Positions 26,174-34,858 of a stretch of DNA of 64,000 nt are shown here, in pieces. Location of the stretch: positions 36,924 through 100,923 of the forward strand of contig JADJJH010000010.1 of NCBI GenBank assembly GCA_016706595.1, given 5' to 3'. This stretch comes from Bacteroidota bacterium (GTDB lineage Bacteria > Bacteroidota > Bacteroidia > Chitinophagales > Chitinophagaceae). The notes under the pieces were generated by a model. It saw only the letters and a program-made list of their open reading frames with translations, was not told where the DNA came from and did not search any database. A program made the translations under genes and the position numbers. How positions within the stretch are numbered: position 1 is the first letter of the stretch; the number at the start of each line of letters is the position of its first letter.

Positions 26174-29100
26174 ATGAAAATTGTTTTACGTTCATTTTTA
26201 GTGGCTATAATATCCTTATTCAGTGCTTATTCCTCCCAGGCATCACATGTTGCAGCGGCTGATATTTACTATGAATATCTTTCACCATTAACCTATAAAG
26301 TGCATTTAGTACTTTATCGTGATTGTAAAATTACTGCATCAGGTGGTCAGGCAAATGCGACTTTAGGTCCGAATGCTCAAATGAGCGCAACATCAGCTTC
26401 TTGCGGGCAAAATATAAATTTTACGGCTACAGGAACAGGGGGTATCATTTTAGGCGATTTATGTCCTAATATTAATAACTGGTGTGTTGATTTTAATAGT
26501 ATTTTCCCTGGTTATGAAGAATGGCATTATACTTATGATATCACTTTACCAATGGCTTGTACTGATTGGCGTTTTAATTACGAGTTATGTTGTAGAAACA
26601 CGGCGATTGATAACTTAACTGGGCCAGGTGGGCAATCACTTTGTGTTTCTGCTGGGTTAAATAATATTGCTCGGCCGGCAAATAATTCGGTTGTGCTATC
26701 AATTAAACCTATACCTTATGTATGCGTAAATCAGCCTAAAACTTATTTAAACGGACCATTAGATCCTGATTACGATTCATTATTATTTTTACCAACGCAG
26801 CCATTAGGTCAAGGCAATTGTGGGCCAATTACATGGGCAGGGGCTGGTGTTAACACTTTGAATCCTTTTGGCGCATCAGCACCAGGCGGCTATGTAGTAA
26901 ACCCAAATACAGGTACTGCAGTTTTTACACCTACTGTACAAAATACATATGTAATTGCATTTACTTGTTACGAAATTGATCCGATTACATTTGATACGGT
27001 TGGATTTGTGATGCGTGATGTACAATTAAATGTGGTAAACTGTAACGCAGCACCGCCGAGTGATCCAAATGGAACGCAATGTTATAACTTAATTAATTTA
27101 ACAGGAGCTACTTTGGCGCCGCCTGTGCCGCCTTCAACCTGTCCTGATGTGATAGAAACCTGTCCGGGTACAACTATTTCATTTGATGTTAAATCAATCA
27201 GTAACTCACTAAGTAATTTAGTAATTACGTATGCAAATAACGTGGCTTCTTGCCCGGGATCGACTTATACTTCTAATCCTATTGGTGGCGGTAACCCGGT
27301 TACGGGAACTTTTACATGGACACCTAATGGTACCCAAATTGGAAACCATACGTTGATTATAACTTTTATGGATTCAACTTGTACAACGGCTCAACCCATT
27401 GTACTTAAATCTTATGCCGTAATTTTAATTAAAGTATTACCGGGTGTAGATGCGGGTCCTGATTTATTATATTGTATTGGTGCCGATTCTATTCAAATGA
27501 ATGTAACCGCACCACCGGCAATTACGCAATGGCAGTGGACTGATTTAGCAGGCAACACCAGCAATATTGGATTGTCGAGTACGACTATACAAAATCCAAA
27601 GGCTGCGCCTACTGTAACCACTACCTATATTGTTACAGCCGTTAATCCCCCAGCTGGTTTAATTTGTAAAACAAAAGATACCGTTACCATTACTTTAGTT
27701 CCTGGTCAGGTAAATGTAAGTGCTGGCGGTCCATCAACCATTTGTGTAAACGACTCCATAAATTTAGGTGCTACAGCTACCCCGCCTCAGGCAAATCCTA
27801 CGATTACATGGACACCAAACTATAATTTAAGTAGTACAACTATTTTAACTCCATGGGCATCACCCTTAGGAACCACAAATTATCAATTAGTTTTCCGCGA
27901 TGATAATGGTTGTACCTATACTGATTATCATTTAGTAAATGTGGATGGTGCTCGTCCATTGGTAAATGCTGCAGTTTCTGTAAATCCGGTTTGTCCGAAT
28001 GCGCCATTCCAATTATTCTCAAATACTTCGTCTATGCCATGTGGATTATCATTATTCCCTTGTAATAGCCCAATACCTGAATTGAAGACTGTTGGGACAC
28101 AAAATATTCAACAATCATTATACTCACCTTACTATACAAATTATCAAGATGGATATCGCACACAGATGATATTTACCTCAACGGAATTGGCCCAATCAGG
28201 TATTAAACCAGGCAATATTAAATCTATAGCTTGGTATGTGGTTGGTAAAGGAAGTGATACAATGCGTAATGTACGAATCAGCATGGGATGTACTTCAGAT
28301 ACTGCCTTCAATGGTAGTACCGGATTTATCTCTGGATTATCCCAAGTATTCTTTACACCTAAATTTTATTCTGCTCAAGGATGGAACACTCATACATTCA
28401 CTAACTCTTATTTCTGGGATGGTATGACAAATTTAGTTGTTCAAATTTGCTATGACGTCGATAACCAATCTTCAAGTACCAATACTGATATCCTTACGAG
28501 TTCAAATACAAACTATAATCAAGTAATTCATCAAAATGCTTACAGTGCAACTGGCTGTACGATGAATGCTACTTCGCCTTTGATTGGTGCGGTTCGCCCG
28601 AATACTCGTTTCGCTGTTTGCGATGTAGGTGCATTTACTTATAATTGGACACCGGTATCAACATTAAATGATAATACCCTTTCCGATCCAAACTCAACCG
28701 GAATCAGCAATACAACTGATTTTGTGGTAACTGTAACAGCTTCTTCAAATACAAATTGTGTTACAAAAGATACGATTCAAGTAATGGTTGATAATTCAAA
28801 TTCTGTAACGGCAACTGCTACACCTCAAGTATTATGTGGACCAGGTTTAACTACCTTGTCTGCAACTACTGCAGGTACAGCACCACAGTATTATTGTGGC
28901 GAAGAAAATGTACCATGCTCATCGCCTTTTAATGTATATACATCAGGCGTAAGTATTGGTTCAAGCTTAGCAGTAACGCCTTTCAATGGTAACTATGCGG
29001 GAGCAAGAACACAGATGTTGTTTACCGTTGCAGAATTAAATGCAATGGGTATTACCAAAGGACGTATTGATTCATTCGCTTTCAATATCATTACGAAAAC

Positions 29101-30415
29101 AAGTTTCTCAACCTTTAACATGAATATTCGTATGGGTTGTACTCAACAAACAGCCTTGAACGGTTTTATTCCTTCTTTTGAATTGAAGGATGTATATTCT
29201 AATCTAGCTTATCAAACGTATGTTGGTTGGAATATGTTCGTCTTAAACTCACCTTATTTATGGGATGGTGTAAATAATTTAGTAATTGAAGTTTGTTTTT
29301 ACAATGGGCAATTCAATACCATTTTACCTGATGCGGTTGACTATTCAACTACCGCAGCCGCTCAGTTTTATATGCAAGGTTCTGATTACGGTGGATGTGA
29401 AATTCCTAGCGTTCAGTTCCCTTCAACGCCAATTATCTCAACGGCTCGTCCAATTGTTAATTTCTACTTATGCGATATTCCGGTGAAACCTTGGAAATTC
29501 CGTTGGGATCCGGCTTTATTCGTATTCGATTCAACAGCGGCAACAACAACTGCTTATGTAAATCAAAGCGGAACTTATTATATCTACTCAACCGGTGGTA
29601 ATCAATGTGAAGTAATCGATTCAGTAACCGTAACCATGTCGGTTCATGATGTTGATGCAACACCTCATAAAGATACCCTTTGTTTAGGCGATAGTTATCA
29701 AGCTTATGCTATTGGCAAAGGAAATGCTCCTTCTGAAACTTTCTTGTGGATGGATCAATTCGGCGGAAGTAGTGGTTTAAGTTGTACAACTTGCCCAAAC
29801 CCAATTATTACTCCAACTACAGCAGGAATAAATTATTATACCTTAGTTCGAACAGATACATACGGTTGTACAGATAGTATTACCATTAGTGTATTAGTAT
29901 ATGCTTTACCTGCAGTTTCCATTTTGAATGGCGATTCGGTTACCATTAAATATGGCGAGCAAGTGAACTTAATTGCAACTGGAGGTTATGTTTATAACTG
30001 GACACCGGTATGGGGTTCAAATAATCCAAATGTGAACTCTGTAATTGTTTCCCCAGGTGAACCTACAATGTATACGGTTTATAGCTTAAACGAATTAGGT
30101 TGCCGTAGCTCAGATAGTATTTTTGTGAATATTGATTATACCGATAAGCTCTTTATACCTAGTGCCTTCTCACCAAATAATGATGGTGTGAATGATTTAT
30201 TTAAAGTAACAAACCTTACTTTCCAAAGCATTCAAGAATTTAGAGTAATGAATCGATGGGGACAAGAGGTATTCTCTGCCATAGATAACCGTGGTTGGAA
30301 TGGTAAGTTTAAAGGAAAAGATCAAGATCCAGCTACGTTCTACTACCTTATTAAAGTAGCCTTCCCTGATGGACCAGTGAAGACTTACAAAGGTGATGTG
30401 ATTTTAGTGCGCTAA
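26174..30415 (+). CDS. Large secreted protein with T9SS type B (gliding-type) C-terminal domain
   Basis: The 1413-residue product has a signal peptide (MKIVLRSFLVAIISLFSAYSSQA), a long series of Ig/PKD-like beta domains and a C-terminal sorting domain (FIPSAFSPNNDGVNDLF, then FRVMNRWGQEVF and WNGKFKGKD) characteristic of gliding-motility-associated cargo. It should be exported by the type IX system and attached to or released from the cell surface. Two homologous modules of about 220 residues occur in the middle and contain paired segments such as RTQMIFTSTELAQSGIKPG and RTQMLFTVAELNAMGITKG. ATG 26174 is preferred over an upstream TTG because it leads straight into the signal peptide. Confidence 0.93.
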   Translation: MKIVLRSFLVAIISLFSAYSSQASHVAAADIYYEYLSPLTYKVHLVLYRDCKITASGGQANATLGPNAQMSATSASCGQNINFTATGTGGIILGDLCPNINNWCVDFNSIFPGYEEWHYTYDITLPMACTDWRFNYELCCRNTAIDNLTGPGGQSLCVSAGLNNIARPANNSVVLSIKPIPYVCVNQPKTYLNGPLDPDYDSLLFLPTQPLGQGNCGPITWAGAGVNTLNPFGASAPGGYVVNPNTGTAVFTPTVQNTYVIAFTCYEIDPITFDTVGFVMRDVQLNVVNCNAAPPSDPNGTQCYNLINLTGATLAPPVPPSTCPDVIETCPGTTISFDVKSISNSLSNLVITYANNVASCPGSTYTSNPIGGGNPVTGTFTWTPNGTQIGNHTLIITFMDSTCTTAQPIVLKSYAVILIKVLPGVDAGPDLLYCIGADSIQMNVTAPPAITQWQWTDLAGNTSNIGLSSTTIQNPKAAPTVTTTYIVTAVNPPAGLICKTKDTVTITLVPGQVNVSAGGPSTICVNDSINLGATATPPQANPTITWTPNYNLSSTTILTPWASPLGTTNYQLVFRDDNGCTYTDYHLVNVDGARPLVNAAVSVNPVCPNAPFQLFSNTSSMPCGLSLFPCNSPIPELKTVGTQNIQQSLYSPYYTNYQDGYRTQMIFTSTELAQSGIKPGNIKSIAWYVVGKGSDTMRNVRISMGCTSDTAFNGSTGFISGLSQVFFTPKFYSAQGWNTHTFTNSYFWDGMTNLVVQICYDVDNQSSSTNTDILTSSNTNYNQVIHQNAYSATGCTMNATSPLIGAVRPNTRFAVCDVGAFTYNWTPVSTLNDNTLSDPNSTGISNTTDFVVTVTASSNTNCVTKDTIQVMVDNSNSVTATATPQVLCGPGLTTLSATTAGTAPQYYCGEENVPCSSPFNVYTSGVSIGSSLAVTPFNGNYAGARTQMLFTVAELNAMGITKGRIDSFAFNIITKTSFSTFNMNIRMGCTQQTALNGFIPSFELKDVYSNLAYQTYVGWNMFVLNSPYLWDGVNNLVIEVCFYNGQFNTILPDAVDYSTTAAAQFYMQGSDYGGCEIPSVQFPSTPIISTARPIVNFYLCDIPVKPWKFRWDPALFVFDSTAATTTAYVNQSGTYYIYSTGGNQCEVIDSVTVTMSVHDVDATPHKDTLCLGDSYQAYAIGKGNAPSETFLWMDQFGGSSGLSCTTCPNPIITPTTAGINYYTLVRTDTYGCTDSITISVLVYALPAVSILNGDSVTIKYGEQVNLIATGGYVYNWTPVWGSNNPNVNSVIVSPGEPTMYTVYSLNELGCRSSDSIFVNIDYTDKLFIPSAFSPNNDGVNDLFKVTNLTFQSIQEFRVMNRWGQEVFSAIDNRGWNGKFKGKDQDPATFYYLIKVAFPDGPVKTYKGDVILVR

Positions 30416-30430
30416 TTTTTAAATTAATAT

Positions 30431-30465
30431 AAAAAGAAATCCCGCAAATAGCGGGATTTCTTTTT
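30431..30465 (+). terminator. Strong intrinsic terminator after the T9SS cargo gene
   Basis: Perfect 15-base stem AAAAAGAAATCCCGC / GCGGGATTTCTTTTT with a five-base loop AAATA, ending in a T run. It lies 16 bases after the stop codon. Confidence 0.92.
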
Positions 30466-30466
30466 A

Positions 30467-30474
30467 TAAATTTG
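30467..30474 (+). promoter_or_regulatory. -7 promoter element of the hydroxyacyl-CoA dehydrogenase gene
   Basis: TAAATTTG matches TAnnTTTG and sits directly after the terminator T run, so the next unit starts immediately. The TTG at 30472 overlaps it and is not the likely start codon. Confidence 0.5.
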
Positions 30475-30492
30475 TTGCTATTAGTTTATCAT

Positions 30493-31647
30493 ATGAATAT
30501 AGGAATTATTGGCAGTGGAACCATGGGTGCAGGTATTGCACAGGTAGCTGCCACAGCAGGAAATAAAGTAAAGGTGATTGATATTAATCTAGATGCTTTA
30601 GCTAAGGCCGAACAGAATTTGAAAAGCACAATGCACAAACTACTTGATAAAGGCAAGCTTTCGCAAATACAAGCAGATGGCATTGTAACGAATATTACTT
30701 GGCATGCTGAACTCACTGCACTAAACGATGCAGATTTGGTGATTGAAGCCATCGTTGAAAATTTGGATATCAAAAGGAAGCTATTTGCCGAGCTTGAAAA
30801 TATTGTATCGTCAACAACTTTGCTTGCGAGTAATACATCTTCTTTATCAATAACATCTATTGCATCGGCCTGTATAAAGCCGGAGCGTGTAATTGGAATT
30901 CACTTTTTTAACCCGGCTCCTTTAATGGAGTTAGTTGAGATTGTACCGGCTTTACAAACTTCAAAGGAGGTGCTAACACAAGCAAAAGAGATTGTAGATA
31001 GTTGGGGCAAAAAAACAGTTATCGCGAAGGATACACCCGGCTTTATTGTCAATCGGATTGCTCGTCCTTACTATAGCGAAGCCATCAGAATATTAGAAGA
31101 AGGTATAGCCGATATTGCCAGTATCGATTATGCCATGAAAACTTTTGGAAAATTTAGAATGGGACCATTTGAATTAATGGATTTAATTGGACATGATGTG
31201 AATTATGCAGTGACCGAGTCTGTTTGGTCAGCCTTTTATTTTGATCCAAGATATACCCCTTCATTTACACAAAAAAGATTGGTGGAAGCAGCCTGGTTAG
31301 GCAGAAAATCGGGTAGGGGATTTTATAATTATGCTGCCGAAACAATACAAACTGAGATATGTATTTCTGAAACCGAAGCTCAATCCATTTGTGATCGTAT
31401 TGTTTTGATGTTAATCAATGAAGCAGCTAATGCGAAGTTTCTGAACGTTGCAAGCAAAGAAGATGTAGATCTTGCTATGACTAAAGGCGTAAATTATCCG
31501 AAAGGTTTATTGCAATGGGCAGATGAAGTAGGCATTGAAAAATGTGTAAAGTCTTTGGATAATTTATATGCCACGTATCATGAAGACCGCTATCGTTGTT
31601 CGCCTTTATTACGAAAGATGGCAGATGGAAAATTGAATTTCTATTAA
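30493..31647 (+). CDS. 3-hydroxyacyl-CoA dehydrogenase (PaaH/Hbd type)
   Basis: The 384-residue enzyme has an N-terminal NAD-binding Rossmann motif (GIIGSGTMGAGIAQ), the dehydrogenase signature with catalytic His in IGIHFFNPAPLMELVEI, and DTPGFIVNRIARPYYSEA leading into the C-terminal dimerisation domain, which continues through a second partial repeat. It oxidises 3-hydroxyacyl-CoA to 3-oxoacyl-CoA. The following PaaY-like gene suggests a phenylacetate or short-chain acyl-CoA role; paaABC genes are not in the window. Confidence 0.9.
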   Translation: MNIGIIGSGTMGAGIAQVAATAGNKVKVIDINLDALAKAEQNLKSTMHKLLDKGKLSQIQADGIVTNITWHAELTALNDADLVIEAIVENLDIKRKLFAELENIVSSTTLLASNTSSLSITSIASACIKPERVIGIHFFNPAPLMELVEIVPALQTSKEVLTQAKEIVDSWGKKTVIAKDTPGFIVNRIARPYYSEAIRILEEGIADIASIDYAMKTFGKFRMGPFELMDLIGHDVNYAVTESVWSAFYFDPRYTPSFTQKRLVEAAWLGRKSGRGFYNYAAETIQTEICISETEAQSICDRIVLMLINEAANAKFLNVASKEDVDLAMTKGVNYPKGLLQWADEVGIEKCVKSLDNLYATYHEDRYRCSPLLRKMADGKLNFY

Positions 31648-31657
31648 ATTTTAATCT

Positions 31658-32263
31658 ATGTTTTACGAATATAAAGGTATAAAACCTGTAGTGCATGAAA
31701 CGGCTTTTGTACATCCCCAAGCAGTGGTGACAGGCCATGTAATCATTGGCAAAAATGTGTATATCGGTCCAGGTGCTGCGATACGCGGAGATTTCGGAAA
31801 GATTATAATTGAGGATGGTTGTAATGTACAAGAGAATTGCACCATACATATGTTTCCGGGAGTTACTGTTTTACTTAAAGAGAATGCCCACATAGGTCAT
31901 GGCGCTATTATTCATGGCGCTGAAATTGGTCGTAACTGTTTGGTAGGTATGAATGCTGTGATTATGGATAATGTAGTAGTAGGCGATGAATGTATTGTTG
32001 GGGCATTAAGTTTTGTAAAGGCAAATGAAATAATACCTGCAAGAAGTTTAGTCGCCGGAAATCCTGCGAAAATTATTAAATCGGTGAGTGATGAAATGAT
32101 AGCATGGAAAACAGAAGGTACAGGTGTTTACCAGCAGTTAGCCATTGATTGTCATACTGAATTGATTGCATGCGAACCTTTACGTGAAATTAGTGAACAA
32201 GCATCTTCTGATAAAATGAGTTATACAACCTGGCAACAAACCAAAGAAAATAGACATGAATAA
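31658..32263 (+). CDS. paaY: PaaY-like left-handed beta-helix protein (gamma-carbonic-anhydrase family)
   Basis: The 201-residue protein consists of hexapeptide repeats (for example VVTGHVIIGKNVYIGPGAAIRGDFG) and keeps the histidines of the gamma-carbonic anhydrase fold (NCTIH, HIGHGAIIHG). The length and the C-terminal helical extension fit PaaY, a thioesterase of the phenylacetate pathway, better than a 170-residue carbonic anhydrase. It lies 10 bases after the dehydrogenase gene and overlaps the next gene by eight bases. Confidence 0.8.
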   Translation: MFYEYKGIKPVVHETAFVHPQAVVTGHVIIGKNVYIGPGAAIRGDFGKIIIEDGCNVQENCTIHMFPGVTVLLKENAHIGHGAIIHGAEIGRNCLVGMNAVIMDNVVVGDECIVGALSFVKANEIIPARSLVAGNPAKIIKSVSDEMIAWKTEGTGVYQQLAIDCHTELIACEPLREISEQASSDKMSYTTWQQTKENRHE

Positions 32264-32711
32264 ATTGAATTTTTTACGAGATGAATTTCCGCAGTTACTC
32301 ACAAATCTTGACGTAAATACACCGCCATTATTTGGCAAGATGAATGTGCATCAGATGATTGAACATATGACGGATAGTATAGCAATTGCCTCAGGTAGAA
32401 TTATTGAACCTAATCATCAAGCCGAGGACCTTACCGCCAAAATGAAAAACTTTATGATGAGTGATAAACCGTTTAGAGATAATACACCGAACCCATTGAT
32501 GCCGGATACACCACTTACTCCCAGGCATATTTTGATTGTTGATTCAATTAACGAATTGCAACTTGAAATCGCTGCTTTTATAGATAATTTCAAAGATGAT
32601 GCTGATAAAAAAGTGACGAATCCATTTTTTGGTGATTTGAATTTCGAAGAATGGACACATCTTTTACATAAACACGCGCTTCATCATTTGAGGCAATTTG
32701 GCATGAATTAA
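32256..32711 (+). CDS. DUF1569/DinB-like helical protein
   Basis: This 151-residue protein has the DinB-superfamily look: an N-terminal MNVHQMIEHMTDSI segment and a C-terminal HKHALHHLRQFG with spaced histidines that could bind a metal. Such proteins often act in thiol-dependent transferase or detoxification reactions, but this one has no known reaction. Its start overlaps the paaY-like stop by eight bases, so the three genes from 30493 form one operon. Confidence 0.7.
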   Translation: MNKLNFLRDEFPQLLTNLDVNTPPLFGKMNVHQMIEHMTDSIAIASGRIIEPNHQAEDLTAKMKNFMMSDKPFRDNTPNPLMPDTPLTPRHILIVDSINELQLEIAAFIDNFKDDADKKVTNPFFGDLNFEEWTHLLHKHALHHLRQFGMN

Positions 32712-33154
32712 CAATTGTTCTCCAAGATTGGTGTTCTATGGTTAGTATCTTCACTATCCATGATCAATAAATTAAATTCACTTTGTAATGAAGCATATTT
32801 TTATTGGGTAGTGAATACACGAACCAAGGAGCAAAACTTGAAACCATGGTGTATCGCGGTCCCAATCAATGCTTCGGGACAACGGAAAGCCCGCATTAAC
32901 TAAGTTTCGGCGTGAGCGGACTTGCTGTGAAAAGCCTGCCTGTTCTGCAGACAGGTGGGTGTGCCGCTCAAAACTTAGACATGAATATTTTAAAAACCTT
33001 TCCTATCAAAGGGTTTGCGGTATTTCATTGAAGTGGTTCAGGGAAAATTCCTTCATCCACATAATCAACCATTTCTGCACATTGATAACAAAAAGGCAAA
33101 TATGTTTCCTCAATTCAAGTAAAAGTATATTTTTGCAGTCTAAAATAAATAACA
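32712..33154. other. 443-base gap with a large nested hairpin upstream of acpP
   Basis: No credible gene is present. At 32900-32978 a long inverted repeat pairs CTAAGTTT and AGCGG with CCGCT and AAACTTAG; inside it CCTGT (32939-32943) pairs with ACAGG near 32951-32955. The preceding words GCTTCGGGACAACGGAAAGCCCGC resemble parts of repeat B. The acpP promoter is at its right end. Confidence 0.6.
33128..33135 (+). promoter_or_regulatory. -7 promoter element of acpP-fabF
   Basis: TATTTTTG is an exact TAnnTTTG match 19 bases before the acpP ATG. No canonical TTG -33 box is visible. Confidence 0.55.
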
Positions 33155-33391
33155 ATGTCAGAAATAGCATCACGTGTTAAAAAAATTATTGTTGACAAAT
33201 TAGGTGTTGACGAAGCAGAAGTAGTAAACGAAGCAAGTTTTACAAATGATTTAGGCGCTGATTCGTTAGATACCGTTGAGTTAATCATGGAATTTGAAAA
33301 GGAGTTTAATATTTCAATTCCTGATGAACAGGCTGAAACAATTGCAACAGTTGGACAAGCTGTTAGCTATTTAGAAGAACACGCTGCTTAA
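33155..33391 (+). CDS. acpP: Acyl carrier protein
   Basis: The 78-residue acidic protein has the phosphopantetheine attachment site Ser37 in GADSLDTVELIMEFE. It carries growing acyl chains in fatty acid synthesis. The fabF gene follows after 20 bases, the usual acpP-fabF pair. Confidence 0.97.
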   Translation: MSEIASRVKKIIVDKLGVDEAEVVNEASFTNDLGADSLDTVELIMEFEKEFNISIPDEQAETIATVGQAVSYLEEHAA

Positions 33392-33411
33392 TTTATTTTC
33401 AGCATAACAGC

Positions 33412-34662
33412 ATGGAATTAAAACGTGTAGTTGTTACCGGATTAGGCGCATTAACGCCTATCGGTAATACAGTACAAGCCTATTGGGATGGTTTATGCAA
33501 CGGAGTTTCCGGTGCTGCACCTATTACCTTATTTGATGCCGCTAAATTTAAAACCCGTTTTGCTTGCGAACTAAAAAACTTCAACCCTGAAGATTTTATG
33601 GATCGCAAGGAAGCGCGTAAAATTGATAGGTTTTCGCAATTGGCGATTGTAAGTAGCGATCAAGCCATTGCCGATGCTCAATTGCATACCGATGAATCAT
33701 TAAATAAAGATAGAATTGGTGTGATTTGGGCTTCAGGTATTGGTGGTATCGGTACATTCTTCGAAGAAATGCAAGGCTTTTTTAGCGGTGATGGTACGCC
33801 TCGTTTTAATCCTTTCTTCATTCCAAAAATGATTTCGGATATAGCCGCTGGTCATATTTCTATGAAGTATGGCTTTCGCGGTCCGAACTATTGTACCGTA
33901 AGTGCTTGCGCTTCCTCATCTCATGCATTAATAGATGCTTCCCATTTTATTCGATTGGGTAAGGCTGATGTGATAGTGTGTGGAGGTTCAGAAGCTGCGG
34001 TTACACCTCCGGGTGTTGGTGGTTTTAATGCTATGAAAGCATTGAGCGAAAACAATGATAATTACGAAACTGCTTCGCGCCCGTTTGATAAAGGCCGCGA
34101 TGGTTTTGTGTTAGGTGAAGGCGGTGGTGCCATTGTGCTTGAAGAGTATGAGCATGCAAAACGTAGAGGTGCAAAAATTTATGCCGAATTAGTGGGTTCT
34201 GCTTGCAGTGCCGATGCCCACCATATTACAGCGCCTCACCCAGAAGGTTTGGGGGTAATTTTGGTTATGAATAATGCATTAGAAGATGCGCAAATGAAAC
34301 CCGAAGGAATTGATTATATCAATGTTCATGGAACTTCGACGCCCTTGGGAGATATAGCAGAAGTTACCGCTATACAAAGAGTATTTGGTGAGCATGCGTA
34401 TAACTTAAACATAAGTTCTACCAAATCAATGACAGGTCACTTATTGGGTGCTGCCGGAGCTATCGAAGCTATTGCTTCGATATTAGCAGTTCATCATGAT
34501 ATTGTTCCACCAACCATTAATCATTTTACAGATGATGAAAACTTGGATCCTAAATTAAACTTTACTTTTCACAAAGCACAGCAACGAACTGTAAATGCAG
34601 CTTTGAGTAATACCTTTGGTTTTGGTGGACATAATGCTAGTGTGATATTCAAAAAGGTTTAG
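33412..34662 (+). CDS. fabF: Beta-ketoacyl-ACP synthase II
   Basis: The 416-residue condensing enzyme has the active-site Cys166 in TVSACASSSHA, the two catalytic histidine motifs NVHGTSTPLGD and STKSMTGHLLGAAG, and the glycine-rich C-terminal NTFGFGGHNAS. It elongates acyl-ACP with malonyl-ACP. It is co-transcribed with acpP. Confidence 0.97.
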   Translation: MELKRVVVTGLGALTPIGNTVQAYWDGLCNGVSGAAPITLFDAAKFKTRFACELKNFNPEDFMDRKEARKIDRFSQLAIVSSDQAIADAQLHTDESLNKDRIGVIWASGIGGIGTFFEEMQGFFSGDGTPRFNPFFIPKMISDIAAGHISMKYGFRGPNYCTVSACASSSHALIDASHFIRLGKADVIVCGGSEAAVTPPGVGGFNAMKALSENNDNYETASRPFDKGRDGFVLGEGGGAIVLEEYEHAKRRGAKIYAELVGSACSADAHHITAPHPEGLGVILVMNNALEDAQMKPEGIDYINVHGTSTPLGDIAEVTAIQRVFGEHAYNLNISSTKSMTGHLLGAAGAIEAIASILAVHHDIVPPTINHFTDDENLDPKLNFTFHKAQQRTVNAALSNTFGFGGHNASVIFKKV

Positions 34663-34810
34663 TCAATCATAAACCACAAACACAAAAACTACTATCACGG
34701 ATTCTTTTATTAAAGGAAAATGGCTTCCCGAAGCTATCTATCAATAGTTTCTCCGGCAGATTTACTTATAAAGAATTATATTCTTCATTAACATCTTGAA
34801 GGCTATTTTG

Positions 34811-34818
34811 TACATTTG
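34811..34818 (+). promoter_or_regulatory. -7 promoter element of the M19 peptidase gene
   Basis: TACATTTG matches TAnnTTTG. Transcription would start near 34825, downstream of the TTG at 34796, which supports ATG 34859 as the start codon. Confidence 0.5.
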
Positions 34819-34858
34819 GTATAAGCAAACCTTGTTTGTACAACCAAAATTCAAAGCC

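Noticed and set aside
32715..33180. Short frames in the gap before acpP
   Set aside because: They run through the nested hairpin and promoter and show no protein-like sequence.
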